A DNA stretch of 64,000 nt from Cohnella sp. GbtcB17 (GTDB taxonomy: Bacteria; Bacillota; Bacilli; Paenibacillales; Paenibacillaceae). The stretch is from assembly GCF_019091135.1 (NCBI RefSeq), contig NZ_JAGXJW010000025.1, positions 1-64,000 on the forward strand. The letters run 5' to 3'. Both the position numbers and the translations under genes were made by a program. The notes beneath the pieces were generated by a model. That model had not been told where the DNA came from. It made no database searches and worked only from the letters and a program-made list of their open reading frames with translations. Of the stretch, positions 51,038-59,218 are shown in pieces. Each line of letters begins with the position of its first letter. Position 1 is the first letter of the stretch.

Positions 51038-51067
51038 GAAGGGCCGCGGCATCAGGCGCGGCCCTTC
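51038..51067 (-). terminator. Hairpin overlapping the 3' end of the minus-strand gene
   Basis: GAAGGGCCGC and GCGGCCCTTC form a perfect 10-bp stem around the stop codon of the 346-aa gene. No T tract on the minus strand, so its terminator role is uncertain. Confidence 0.4.
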
Positions 51068-52092
51068 GGCATATACGGCTTGGGCAAGACGGCGGCGGTA
51101 TCGGGCGCGCTCCGCTTGGCGCCGCCTTTATGGGCAGCGTGGAAGACGGGGGCCGGACGTGAAAGGCTTTTAAGCCGATCGGGCTTCGAGGCACCGGGAG
51201 ACGGCCGAGCGCCGGTCCGAGGCGCCGCAGTCGTCGCCTCCTTGCGCGTTCCGGCGCGCGCCGGCGGCCGCTGCGGACCGGCATGCTTGCCGGCGGCGCC
51301 TGGCGCACGTCTTGGCGAAGAAGCTGGCTGACGGGAGCCAGGCGCGCCTGCCGAGCGATTTTGACCGTCGGATCGGGCTGCGCCGCTCGAACGGTTCGTG
51401 CCGCCGGAGCGGTTGGCGCCGCCGGAACGGCTCGCGTCGCTCGGCCGGCTGGCTTCGCCGTTGCCCGGACCTCCGCCGGCGGACGCCCCGCCTGCCGGTT
51501 TGACCACGAGCTCCTTCGCCCGCTGATCGTAGCTGAGCTTGTAGGCAGCCCCGGTCCGGAGCTTGAGCGCGCGAGCGGCATCCGGGTGCAGATTCAGCCC
51601 GCCTTCGAATAAATTCGCGGGCGAACGGACGGCAAGGCGCCGGGATTGGCCGCCGTGCCTGATCGTCAGGATATGGTTCCGACCATCGTCCGGCAGGCCG
51701 AGCCGGCTGAGCAGCGCATATCCGATAGACAGCCGGCCGGCGCCCAGTTTCGCATCGCTGCCGATCGATGCGGACGCCGCCGACACGGGCGAAGGCCCGA
51801 TGCGGAGCGATTGACTTTTTTCATCGTAGACGAGCTTGCAGCGCTTGTCGCCGCTCAGCCGCAGCCGTCTCGCCAAAGGGGCGCCGAGCTCGAAGCTGCC
51901 GAAAAAGCATTCGCCTCCGCTGCGAAAGCGAACGATCGCTTTTTCGGCATATTTTCCGTTCACAAGCGTGACTTCGGTACCGTCCCCGATTTCCGTCAAG
52001 GCATTTTCTTCGCCGTACGCGCAGCCGGACGTCATTTGGACCGTTCGTTCCGGCAGGTCGCTGACGATTAGGTCCAATTTGCTGCTGATCAT
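51052..52092 (-). CDS. Protein of unknown function with a duplicated domain and basic low-complexity tail
   Basis: A 346-aa protein I do not recognise. Residues about 38-100 and 138-199 are two copies of one unit: both have a beta-rich start, a segment of the form xxLxxxxARxLxL, then KLVYDEKSQSLRIGP or KLSYDQRAKELVVKP. The last ~145 residues are low-complexity, rich in Arg, Ser, Gly, Ala and Pro, with RSGGANRSGGTNRSSG-type repeats and strongly basic. No signal peptide or membrane segment. It could bind nucleic acid or a surface polymer, but nothing in the sequence proves this. Start at 52092 is the first good ATG, though its ribosome site (GGGAG) is distant. It marks the break in synteny after ricA. 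Confidence 0.65.
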   Translation of the reverse strand: MISSKLDLIVSDLPERTVQMTSGCAYGEENALTEIGDGTEVTLVNGKYAEKAIVRFRSGGECFFGSFELGAPLARRLRLSGDKRCKLVYDEKSQSLRIGPSPVSAASASIGSDAKLGAGRLSIGYALLSRLGLPDDGRNHILTIRHGGQSRRLAVRSPANLFEGGLNLHPDAARALKLRTGAAYKLSYDQRAKELVVKPAGGASAGGGPGNGEASRPSDASRSGGANRSGGTNRSSGAARSDGQNRSAGAPGSRQPASSPRRAPGAAGKHAGPQRPPARAGTRKEATTAAPRTGARPSPGASKPDRLKSLSRPAPVFHAAHKGGAKRSAPDTAAVLPKPYMPKGRA

Positions 52093-52250
52093 CGCAACGT
52101 TTCACGCTCCCGATTGCAGGGCTTTGCTGCCGCGCGGCAGCCGCATGTCATCACAATATGCCGCTCGGCCGACTGCTGCCTGTACCTTCGTCTAGCGCCC
52201 TGTCCGACTGCACGGGCACGAGCCGCTCGGCGTACATTCCAGGGAGGAAG

Positions 52251-52652
52251 GTGATTACGATTTCGGATTTTTTGCAAATCAAAGGCTTGACCGGAGAACT
52301 CAAGGTGTCTCACAAAAAAGGCCCGTTCGGGTTGACCTTGTCGACGCGCGAGCTTGTCGTGCAAAAGCCGCATATGAACTATTACATCTTGTTCGATCAT
52401 ATCGTCAGCATCGTTCCCTGCGAGAGCGTCCGGCTTGATCGCAAGGCGATGAGAGCGGCCCGCACGGCGAGCGGCGAGATCGCCTACGGCTCGATCGCGG
52501 CGGGGAGCGCGTATTACGCGGTGTATGCGAAAGAAGTCGTCGTGCATCACCGCGGCGGCATTCATCGCACGGGACCGATGGAATTCAGGCTGCCGATCTA
52601 CAAGCGGCTGATCGAGGAACTGGCGAGATACGGCGGGCTGACGGTTATTTAA
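52251..52652 (+). CDS. Conserved-looking protein of unknown function (133 aa)
   Basis: A 133-aa soluble protein with a plausible compact alpha/beta make-up (ISDFLQIKGLTGELKVSHKK, YYILFDHIVSIVPCESVRL, GSAYYAVYAKEVVVHHRGG). No membrane segment or known motif. GTG 52251 has GGGAGGAAG directly before it, only three bases away, so the true start could be a nearby rare codon or TTG 52272; the upstream ATG-like starts from 52158 look non-coding. I do not recognise the family. Confidence 0.6.
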   Translation: MITISDFLQIKGLTGELKVSHKKGPFGLTLSTRELVVQKPHMNYYILFDHIVSIVPCESVRLDRKAMRAARTASGEIAYGSIAAGSAYYAVYAKEVVVHHRGGIHRTGPMEFRLPIYKRLIEELARYGGLTVI

Positions 52653-52691
52653 TTGCTGCGCCCGCCGCTTTCCGTTGTACCCGATAAAGCG

Positions 52692-52738
52692 AAAAGATCG
52701 CCCTTCCTCCGGGATTGGCCGAAAGAGGGCGATCTTTT
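52692..52738 (+). terminator. Bidirectional terminator between the 133-aa gene and bioY
   Basis: AAAAGATCGCCCT and AGGGCGATCTTTT form a perfect 13-bp stem around a 21-base loop, with A and T runs at the two ends, suited to both converging genes. Confidence 0.8.
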
Positions 52739-52776
52739 GCATGTCGGGGGAGATCGGAAGCGGCCGGCGTCGGCCG

Positions 52777-53436
52777 TCAGCGCCCCGACAGTCGCTTGAG
52801 CGTGACAGCCAGCGCCGGACGCAGCGCGGCGATCAGAATCGCGGCCGCTGCGCCTTTGACGAGATCGCCGGGGAGAAACGGATAGCAGGCGCCGATCAAC
52901 GCCGCATGCAGCGAGAGATGCGCTTTGTATGCATACCAGGGTACGCCGCCCACATAGGCAAGCGCGATGCCGAACAGGAGGATCGAAGCGACGAGCAGGA
53001 CGTATGTACGCGTCGTGGCCTTGCGGCCTTGGCGAAATAGACGATCTGCCGTCATCCCGATGAACAGCGCCTGGAACGGGAACATCCATATAAAACCGCC
53101 GGTCGGACCGAAAACGGTCGCGAGCCCGCCTCGTCCGTGCAGGAGCGGCAGCCCGGCCGCGGCGAGCAGCACGACCAGCGCGATGCTGGAAAAGCCGAGT
53201 CGCGCGCCGAGCAGTCCGCCGGCGAGCATGACGGCCAGCGTCTGGAGCGTGATAGGAACGGCCGTGAAGCCGAGCGGCACCGATACGTAGCTGAAGGCGA
53301 TGAACAGTGCGGCGAACAGCGCGGTAAACACCGTTTTGCCGATCCAGACGGATGGGGCGGGTTGCCGGATGACAGTCGTGTCGGCTTCGCGGCCGGCGTC
53401 GCTCGATGCGGATGACGATCGATTTGGTAAAGACAT
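52777..53436 (-). CDS. bioY: Biotin transporter S component BioY
   Basis: Substrate-binding membrane subunit of an ECF transporter for biotin. The 219-aa protein has a short polar N-terminus and six hydrophobic segments; TAVPITLQTLAVMLAGGLLG, FGPTGGFIWMFPFQALFIG and the C-terminal region FLPGDLVKGAAAAI are the BioY signatures. Start ATG 53436 follows GAGGAG. It diverges from the ECF energy module gene at 53536, and a BirA operator lies between them, so both should be repressed when biotin is plentiful. Confidence 0.95.
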   Translation of the reverse strand: MSLPNRSSSASSDAGREADTTVIRQPAPSVWIGKTVFTALFAALFIAFSYVSVPLGFTAVPITLQTLAVMLAGGLLGARLGFSSIALVVLLAAAGLPLLHGRGGLATVFGPTGGFIWMFPFQALFIGMTADRLFRQGRKATTRTYVLLVASILLFGIALAYVGGVPWYAYKAHLSLHAALIGACYPFLPGDLVKGAAAAILIAALRPALAVTLKRLSGR

Positions 53437-53455
53437 TGTCAATTCTCCTCTCAAA

Positions 53456-53486
53456 TGTTAACCTAGAATCACATTGGTGGTTAACA
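53456..53486 (+). promoter_or_regulatory. BirA operator between bioY and the ECF gene
   Basis: TGTTAACC (53456-53463), 15-nt spacer, GGTTAACA (53479-53486): exact inverted half-sites with the spacing of Gram-positive BirA operators. A plus-strand promoter TTGGTG-17-TAGCAT (53474-53502) overlaps it. Confidence 0.88.
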
Positions 53487-53535
53487 ATTGGAATTCTAGC
53501 ATGGGAATACCGGTTTGGGAAGAGGGAATTCGGCA

Positions 53536-56223
53536 ATGACGGAAACGATAGATTCGGAAGCCGTTAAATTGTCCGGCAGCTTGCCGCTTGTCCTCAAAGG
53601 GATGTCTGTCCGCCGAGAGGAGGCAGCCGGCGAGGCGACGGGGCATGCCGCGGCGCTGCTGGATCGGATCGACCTGACGCTGTCGCCGGGCGAATGGCTG
53701 TATGTCGTCGGGACGAACGGCAGCGGCAAGTCGACGCTGGGGAAAATCGTCGCGGGTCTCGGCATTCCCGGGGAGCTGCGCGCCGAGCGTTGGGAGCGCG
53801 GCTTCGCGGGGAACGCTCCGGCGCCTTATGTCATGCAGCAGCCGGATGCACAGCTCTTCGCGACGACGCCCAGGGAAGAGATCGTATTCGCACTCGAATG
53901 GCTCGGCGTGAGCGGCGCCGCCATCCATCGTCTGGCGAACGAGGCGCTGGACGAAGTCGGTCTTGCGGCGGCTGCAGACTTGCCGTGGAGCGAGCTGTCC
54001 GGCGGACAGCGGCAGCTGGCGGCCGTCGCGGCTGCGGCGGCGGGGCATGCGCCGCTGCTCGTTCTGGACGAGGCGACCTCGATGCTCGACGGCGAGTCGC
54101 AATCGCTCGCGCGGAAGCTGGCACAGAGGAGACAGCGCGAAGGCGCGGCGGTCGTCTGGATCACGCAGCGAATCGAGGAGCTTGAGCAAGACCCCGAACG
54201 CCGGGTTGTTGCGCTTGCCGCCGGGCGGCTCATTTACGACGGCAAGGCGCATGCGTTTTTGTACGGCGAAGCGCAAGGCAAGGCTGGCGCGTCCGTGCCT
54301 CCCTGTTTACTGGCGGGGCTTCGGCTGCCGTTCCGCGCCGAGCTTGAGCGGGAGGTCGAGCAACGTCGTCGTTTGGCCGGTCGCGTACGGGCTGCCGGAT
54401 CGCCGCACGAATTCGAGCGGCCGACGAATTTGGCGGCCCAAGCGGAGGGGCCTGCAACACCGTCCGAGACGCCTTCCGAGACGCCTTCCGAGGCGCCGTC
54501 CTATGCGCAGCAAGCGCTGCGCATTGAGGGCCTCCGGCTGCGCGCCGACGATCACGGCGACCTGCCCGGGGGCAGGCCGCTGACGCTGGTCCCCGGCCGC
54601 ATCGTCGTCCTTCTCGGTCCGAATGGCTCAGGCAAGACGCATCTGCTTGAGCTCGCGGCGGGCTTGCGCGAGGCTAAGGACATTCGGACTTTTTTTGAGG
54701 ACATGCCGTCGCTGAGGCCTGTCGCCGAGAATAAAGCCGCGCGCCGCCTTCGAATGCTCGCTTACAGCTACGCCGGACAGTCGCCCGAGGATCAATTGTT
54801 CGCGCGCACGGTCGAAGAAGAGCTCGACTATGTGATCCGGCCTTATCATTTGGACAAGGAGGCGCGCGGAGAGAGGAAGGGCGACGCGCTGCAAGCGGTC
54901 GGCTTCGGAACGGCGTGGCTCGATCGGGATCCGTTTGCCATGAGCGGCGGGGAGCGGCGCCGGACGGCGCTCGCCTGCGCGCTCGCGGCGCCGGCGTCAT
55001 GGCTGCTGCTGGACGAGCCGACGGCAGGACTCGATGCCCAAGGCTGCGATCGTCTGGCGCGAAGCCTTAAGGAGGAAAGATATAAGGGACGCGGCATTTT
55101 GCTCGTATCCCACGATCCCGACTGGGCGATGCCGCTCGCGGATGAACTCCTGCTGCTCGGTGAGGACGGCGAGCTTCGGCACTGCAGCCGGCCCGCGCTT
55201 CTGGAGCATCCCGAGTGGTGGGTGGAGGCCGGGCTTCGCCTGCCGCCATCGTATGAAGCGGCTCGGGAAGCGTGGCGTCTTGGACTTGCGGAACGGCAGT
55301 GCTGGAGGCCGGCAGACGTTGCTGCGTTTAACCGAGGACGAGGACCGGACAGCGCTGGCGATGCAGCTGCGATTAATAGGGGAGACGGGCGAATCGCCGG
55401 CGCCGCCGTCGCGATCGGGACAGCGGACGGCGCGCCGCCAAAGGAGCGAAAACTTCCGAAGGCCGTCGCTCGGCGCAATCGGCTGTCCGCCTTCGATCCG
55501 AGAGCGATATGGCTCGGATATGTGGCTTTGTCGCTGTCCATGTTCGCGGCGCCCGGGTGGAGCGGGTTGGCGGCGTCGGCCGCGCTGACGGCGGCGGTCG
55601 TCGGGCTCGCCCGGCTGCCGCTGGGCGAATATAAAGGACCGCTGTTCGCGTTCGCGCTGTTCGCGTTCACATCCGCCGCCTTATCCGGCTTGACGGGGAG
55701 CAGCGGTGAGAGCGGCGCCTGGTGGCATGCCGCGGACAGTCTCGCGACGTTTAGATCGTTCGCGAAAACGTGGCTCGTGCTCGCGATCGGAATCGCGCTG
55801 CCGGCCGCCATTCCGCCGCTTCGCCTGCGGCGCGCGCTCACGCAAGCGCTGCCGCGAAAGGGCGGCGCGGGACGGCGGTCGCAGCGTCTCGTCCTAACCG
55901 TGACGCTGCTCCTGCGATTTGTCCCGCAGCTGCTCGCGGAGTGGAACCGTTTTGCGCGCATCGCTTTGGCGCGCGGCAAGGACATCGGGCGTTCGCCGGC
56001 TGCGGCGCTGCGCAAGCTGCGCAGCACGGCCGTGCCGTTTATGCTGGCACTGTTCCGGATGGGAGAGACGGTGACGCTGGCGCTCGAGAGCCGCGGGATC
56101 GGACGGCGAGACGCGCCGACCGAAGCGGAGCGTCTGCGCTGGCAAACGCGCGACAGCATACTGCTGGCTGTGATCGCGCTTGCGTGCGCGGCCTTGATGC
56201 TATCAAGCCGTTTTTTTACCTAG
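53536..56223 (+). CDS. Fused ECF transporter energy module (ATPase-ATPase-EcfT) for biotin
   Basis: One 895-aa chain holds all three energising parts of an ECF transporter, which are usually two or three separate genes. ATPase 1: Walker A GTNGSGKST (Lys ~65), LSGGQRQ (~155), Walker B LLVLDEATS. A linker with three PSETPSE repeats follows (~310). ATPase 2: GPNGSGKT (Lys ~367), MSGGERR (~469), LLLDEPTAGLD (~492). From ~656 an EcfT-like domain with five or so membrane segments and two coupling motifs, LARGKDIGRS and LESRGIGRR. Start ATG 53536 after AGAGGG; TTG 53515 is possible. Divergent bioY and the BirA operator indicate biotin as the substrate. Confidence 0.9.
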   Translation: MTETIDSEAVKLSGSLPLVLKGMSVRREEAAGEATGHAAALLDRIDLTLSPGEWLYVVGTNGSGKSTLGKIVAGLGIPGELRAERWERGFAGNAPAPYVMQQPDAQLFATTPREEIVFALEWLGVSGAAIHRLANEALDEVGLAAAADLPWSELSGGQRQLAAVAAAAAGHAPLLVLDEATSMLDGESQSLARKLAQRRQREGAAVVWITQRIEELEQDPERRVVALAAGRLIYDGKAHAFLYGEAQGKAGASVPPCLLAGLRLPFRAELEREVEQRRRLAGRVRAAGSPHEFERPTNLAAQAEGPATPSETPSETPSEAPSYAQQALRIEGLRLRADDHGDLPGGRPLTLVPGRIVVLLGPNGSGKTHLLELAAGLREAKDIRTFFEDMPSLRPVAENKAARRLRMLAYSYAGQSPEDQLFARTVEEELDYVIRPYHLDKEARGERKGDALQAVGFGTAWLDRDPFAMSGGERRRTALACALAAPASWLLLDEPTAGLDAQGCDRLARSLKEERYKGRGILLVSHDPDWAMPLADELLLLGEDGELRHCSRPALLEHPEWWVEAGLRLPPSYEAAREAWRLGLAERQCWRPADVAAFNRGRGPDSAGDAAAINRGDGRIAGAAVAIGTADGAPPKERKLPKAVARRNRLSAFDPRAIWLGYVALSLSMFAAPGWSGLAASAALTAAVVGLARLPLGEYKGPLFAFALFAFTSAALSGLTGSSGESGAWWHAADSLATFRSFAKTWLVLAIGIALPAAIPPLRLRRALTQALPRKGGAGRRSQRLVLTVTLLLRFVPQLLAEWNRFARIALARGKDIGRSPAAALRKLRSTAVPFMLALFRMGETVTLALESRGIGRRDAPTEAERLRWQTRDSILLAVIALACAALMLSSRFFT

Positions 56224-56325
56224 CTCCTGTATTTAAGCAAGGGATCGGATGTGTCCGGAGAAAAGCCTGCACTTTTGCGCGATAGGCGGAAGCGACGCAC
56301 GGCCCAAGCTCATGTGAAACGGCGA

Positions 56326-57564
56326 TTAAGCCGCCCGCTCCGGCTTCGTGCCGAGCTGCGCAACGACGGCGGCGACGGTCGCGATCGCGGCGCCGAACGC
56401 GAATCCCGCCTTCAGTCCGCCGCCGGCGTTCAGCCACCCGGCGAGATAAGGGCCGGCAAACATGCCGATGGCGTAGACGGATTGGTAAAAGCCCATCGCC
56501 GTCGCGCGTTCGGAAGGGCGAATGTCCTTAATCGCGAGTCCGAGCAGAAGCGGCAAGTACAAGCCTTGCGCCACGCCGTTGACCGCCTGCGTGGCCAGCA
56601 GGCCGGCATAGCCGCCGCTGAACGGAATGAGCGCCGTGCAGACCGCGGCCAGCAAGAAGCCGCATACGAGCACGCGCCGCGTGCCGAAGCGAGGGGCGAT
56701 ATAGCGGCCTGTCCACAGGGAGACGAGCGCGTGCGGCACCATGAAGGCGACGACGAGGCCGGTAAGCCCGTTTTTGCCTGCGCCGTACGCGACGGCTTGC
56801 AGCGGCGTAAAGCCGAACATCGTAATGAACAGGACGCAATGGGCAAGCAAGGACAGCAACGAAACGATCTGCAGCTGCCGCGCGTCCCGAAGAAGCGCCA
56901 GCGTCCCTCTTTTGCCGGCGTTCTCCTCAACAGACGCGGCCTTCGAGTCAACCGCAGCCGCCGAGCGCGGTTCGCGGACGAAGACGACAAGCGCGCCGCC
57001 GGCGGCGGCAATGGCGATGCCGGCCAAGAAAGCGGCGTTCCAGTCGCCGGATCCGGCCAGATAGCCGCTCAACGTCATACCGCCGAGTTGTCCGACTACA
57101 GTCAGGAAGCTCAGGGTGCTCATCGCCTTCCCCGACTGCGACGGCGGATAATACGAGGCGTACAGCACGGTGAACGGCACCCAGGTCGATGCGCAGATGC
57201 CGGCCACCAGCCTGCCGGACAGAGGTCCGAGTGAGCCTCCTACATACATAAACAGCGCGCAGCTGAGCAGTCCGGCGGCCATGCCGACGAAAAGAAAAGG
57301 CTTGCGTCTGCTGAGGCGGTCCGAATACAGGCCAAGCGGGAAGCGAATGAGCACCTGCGTTAGTCCGTAGCTGCCGACGATAAGCCCGATCGTGCCGAGC
57401 GGCAGGCCGCGATCCTCAAGGAAAGGCGTCAGAATCGGGACGTAAATGTACATTGTCGCCCAGTAGAGCAGCGTAGCGGCAGCAAAAACGACATGGTCTC
57501 TGGCAGTAATGGCGCGTGGACTGGCGGCAGCTGTTCGCTCCGTCAATAACGGCATGTTCAACAT
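56326..57564 (-). CDS. Major facilitator superfamily transporter
   Basis: A 412-aa membrane protein with 12 predicted helices. The MFS loop 2-3 signature appears as GLYSDRLSRRKPFLFVG, with SYGLTQVLIRFPLG before it, and a central cytosolic loop between the two halves. It resembles drug/H+ antiporters of the DHA1 type, but the substrate is unknown. I take ATG 57564 (GGAGG four to five bases upstream); ATG 57579 adds five residues. The gap to the divergent FAD gene, 57565-57817, shows no clear operator. Confidence 0.88.
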   Translation of the reverse strand: MLNMPLLTERTAAASPRAITARDHVVFAAATLLYWATMYIYVPILTPFLEDRGLPLGTIGLIVGSYGLTQVLIRFPLGLYSDRLSRRKPFLFVGMAAGLLSCALFMYVGGSLGPLSGRLVAGICASTWVPFTVLYASYYPPSQSGKAMSTLSFLTVVGQLGGMTLSGYLAGSGDWNAAFLAGIAIAAAGGALVVFVREPRSAAAVDSKAASVEENAGKRGTLALLRDARQLQIVSLLSLLAHCVLFITMFGFTPLQAVAYGAGKNGLTGLVVAFMVPHALVSLWTGRYIAPRFGTRRVLVCGFLLAAVCTALIPFSGGYAGLLATQAVNGVAQGLYLPLLLGLAIKDIRPSERATAMGFYQSVYAIGMFAGPYLAGWLNAGGGLKAGFAFGAAIATVAAVVAQLGTKPERAA

Positions 57565-57817
57565 ATAGCCTCCATTCATAAACCGGTTCTTCTACTTTAA
57601 CCGAGCTGACCGGCGAGGGGAAGACCGGATATGCGACGTTATCGTTGTTTGCGGCGCCCCCGTTTCGACCGCCCCAACGCGTATTAGGGGCTATCGTCCC
57701 GATTCGATGCTCCTCCCGGCCCCGCGAACCGATGACGAATCCGGTGACCGCCGTAACTGCCGACATGACGGAGGATGGCGCTATACTTTTTCCGTCAGGC
57801 ATAAGAGGAGGGATCGG

Positions 57818-59071
57818 ATGACCGCGTCGTACGACGTTATCATCGTAGGAGCGAGGATCGCCGGGGCTACGCTGGCCTGGGAGCTGTCAAGGCTGGGGCT
57901 GCGGACGCTGCTGCTCGATCGCGCCGAATTTCCGAGCGACACGTTGTCCACGCACAACGTTTATGCGAACACGCTGTCCAGGTTCAGGGAGATGGGCATA
58001 CTGGACGACTTGCTCGCCACGGGAACCCCGCTCTACAATCGCGCGCACATCAACTTTGAGGGCGCCGTGATCGACGGACGCTTCCCCGCGGTGGACGGCA
58101 TCGACGGCTGTCTGTGCGTAAAGCGCAAATACATCGACGATATTTTGTTCCGGCATGCGCAAGCTCAAACGGGCGTGACGGCGATGAGCGGATTTCGCGC
58201 GACCTCGCTCATCCGCGGCGATGACGGCGCGGTGACAGGCGTGACCGGCGTCACGAAGGAAGGGCGGGTGATGTCGTTCGCAGCCTCGCTCGTCGTGGGC
58301 GCCGACGGGCGCCGGTCGTCCGTCAGGCAGTGGACGGGCGCCGAGCGGCGAATCGCCGTGCCGACCGACTATGCTTCGTATGTCGCGTATGTGGACGGCT
58401 ACGATCAGGGCGATGAACGATTCGTGGAGTTTTACAAGCAGGGCGACAAACTGGCGATCGCTTTTCCGACGAGCGATGCGCAATACGTCCTCGGGTTCAT
58501 GTTCCCGCTGACCGACGCCGATCGCATCGAGCGGCTGCGCCATGAGACCGAGCAGGGCCTGCGGGCGCTCGCCGAAGAAGGCTTGTCCGCGACGGACTTC
58601 CCGGCGCGGCTGCGAGGCGCGACGTTCGCGGGGCGCATACGCGCGCTGCTCGGCTACGACAACGATTGGCATCAGGGCATGGGCAAAGGCTGGGCGCTCG
58701 TCGGCGACGCCTTCTCGTTCAAAGACCCGGCCATCGGCCAGGGGATGCACGACGCCGTATTCGGCGCAGGGCTGCTGGCGCGGACGCTGTCGGACTACCG
58801 GCCTGCGCAGTGGTCCGGCGCATGGGAAGAGATGGCCGCCCGGTACGAGGAAGGAATGAAGGCTAAGCTGATGAGCCGCTTCGAGATCGGCTGTCAGATG
58901 ACACGAAACGCGCCTCTTCCGCCGGAGCTGCTCGGCGCTTATCGTTTGATCGGCTCGGACGAACAGGCGACGCGCACCTTTCTCGGCATGTACAACTACA
59001 CTTTCGAGCCCGGGGATATCGACCGCGAGGCGGGACGATTGTTCGCAGCGCTACAATTGCCGAGCGCATAG
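57818..59071 (+). CDS. FAD-dependent oxidoreductase (PHBH/geranylgeranyl reductase fold)
   Basis: A 417-aa flavoprotein. N-terminal dinucleotide motif VIIVGARIAGATLAWELSRLGL binds FAD ADP, followed by LDRAEFPSDTLSTHN typical of the halogenase/monooxygenase group; a second FAD motif GDAFSFKDPAIGQGMHDA lies near residue 305. The last 100 residues are helical. Without a conserved halogenase Lys motif, a hydroxylase or reductase of an isoprenoid or aromatic substrate is more likely, but no substrate is indicated by context. AGAGGAGGG precedes ATG 57818; possible -10 TATACT at 57782. Confidence 0.88.
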   Translation: MTASYDVIIVGARIAGATLAWELSRLGLRTLLLDRAEFPSDTLSTHNVYANTLSRFREMGILDDLLATGTPLYNRAHINFEGAVIDGRFPAVDGIDGCLCVKRKYIDDILFRHAQAQTGVTAMSGFRATSLIRGDDGAVTGVTGVTKEGRVMSFAASLVVGADGRRSSVRQWTGAERRIAVPTDYASYVAYVDGYDQGDERFVEFYKQGDKLAIAFPTSDAQYVLGFMFPLTDADRIERLRHETEQGLRALAEEGLSATDFPARLRGATFAGRIRALLGYDNDWHQGMGKGWALVGDAFSFKDPAIGQGMHDAVFGAGLLARTLSDYRPAQWSGAWEEMAARYEEGMKAKLMSRFEIGCQMTRNAPLPPELLGAYRLIGSDEQATRTFLGMYNYTFEPGDIDREAGRLFAALQLPSA

Positions 59072-59098
59072 TCTTCAGCTTATCCTATACAGCACACC

Positions 59099-59124
59099 GG
59101 ACAGCCTTCGGGCTGTCTTTTATA
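59099..59124 (+). terminator. Intrinsic terminator after the FAD gene
   Basis: GGACAGCC and GGCTGTCT (last pair G-U) form a stem closed by TTCG, followed by TTTAT. Confidence 0.75.
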
Positions 59125-59218
59125 TTCCTTTTGCGAATACGTAGGAATAAAGGCGCATACGGCGAATGTATAGCGTCGGACCTTAATCGCGCTCGACATC
59201 GAAGGAAGTGTACAGAAG

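Noticed and set aside
57580-57817. Divergent promoter with operator between the MFS and FAD genes
   Set aside because: Only a lone TATACT at 57782 was found; no -35 or symmetric operator stood out.
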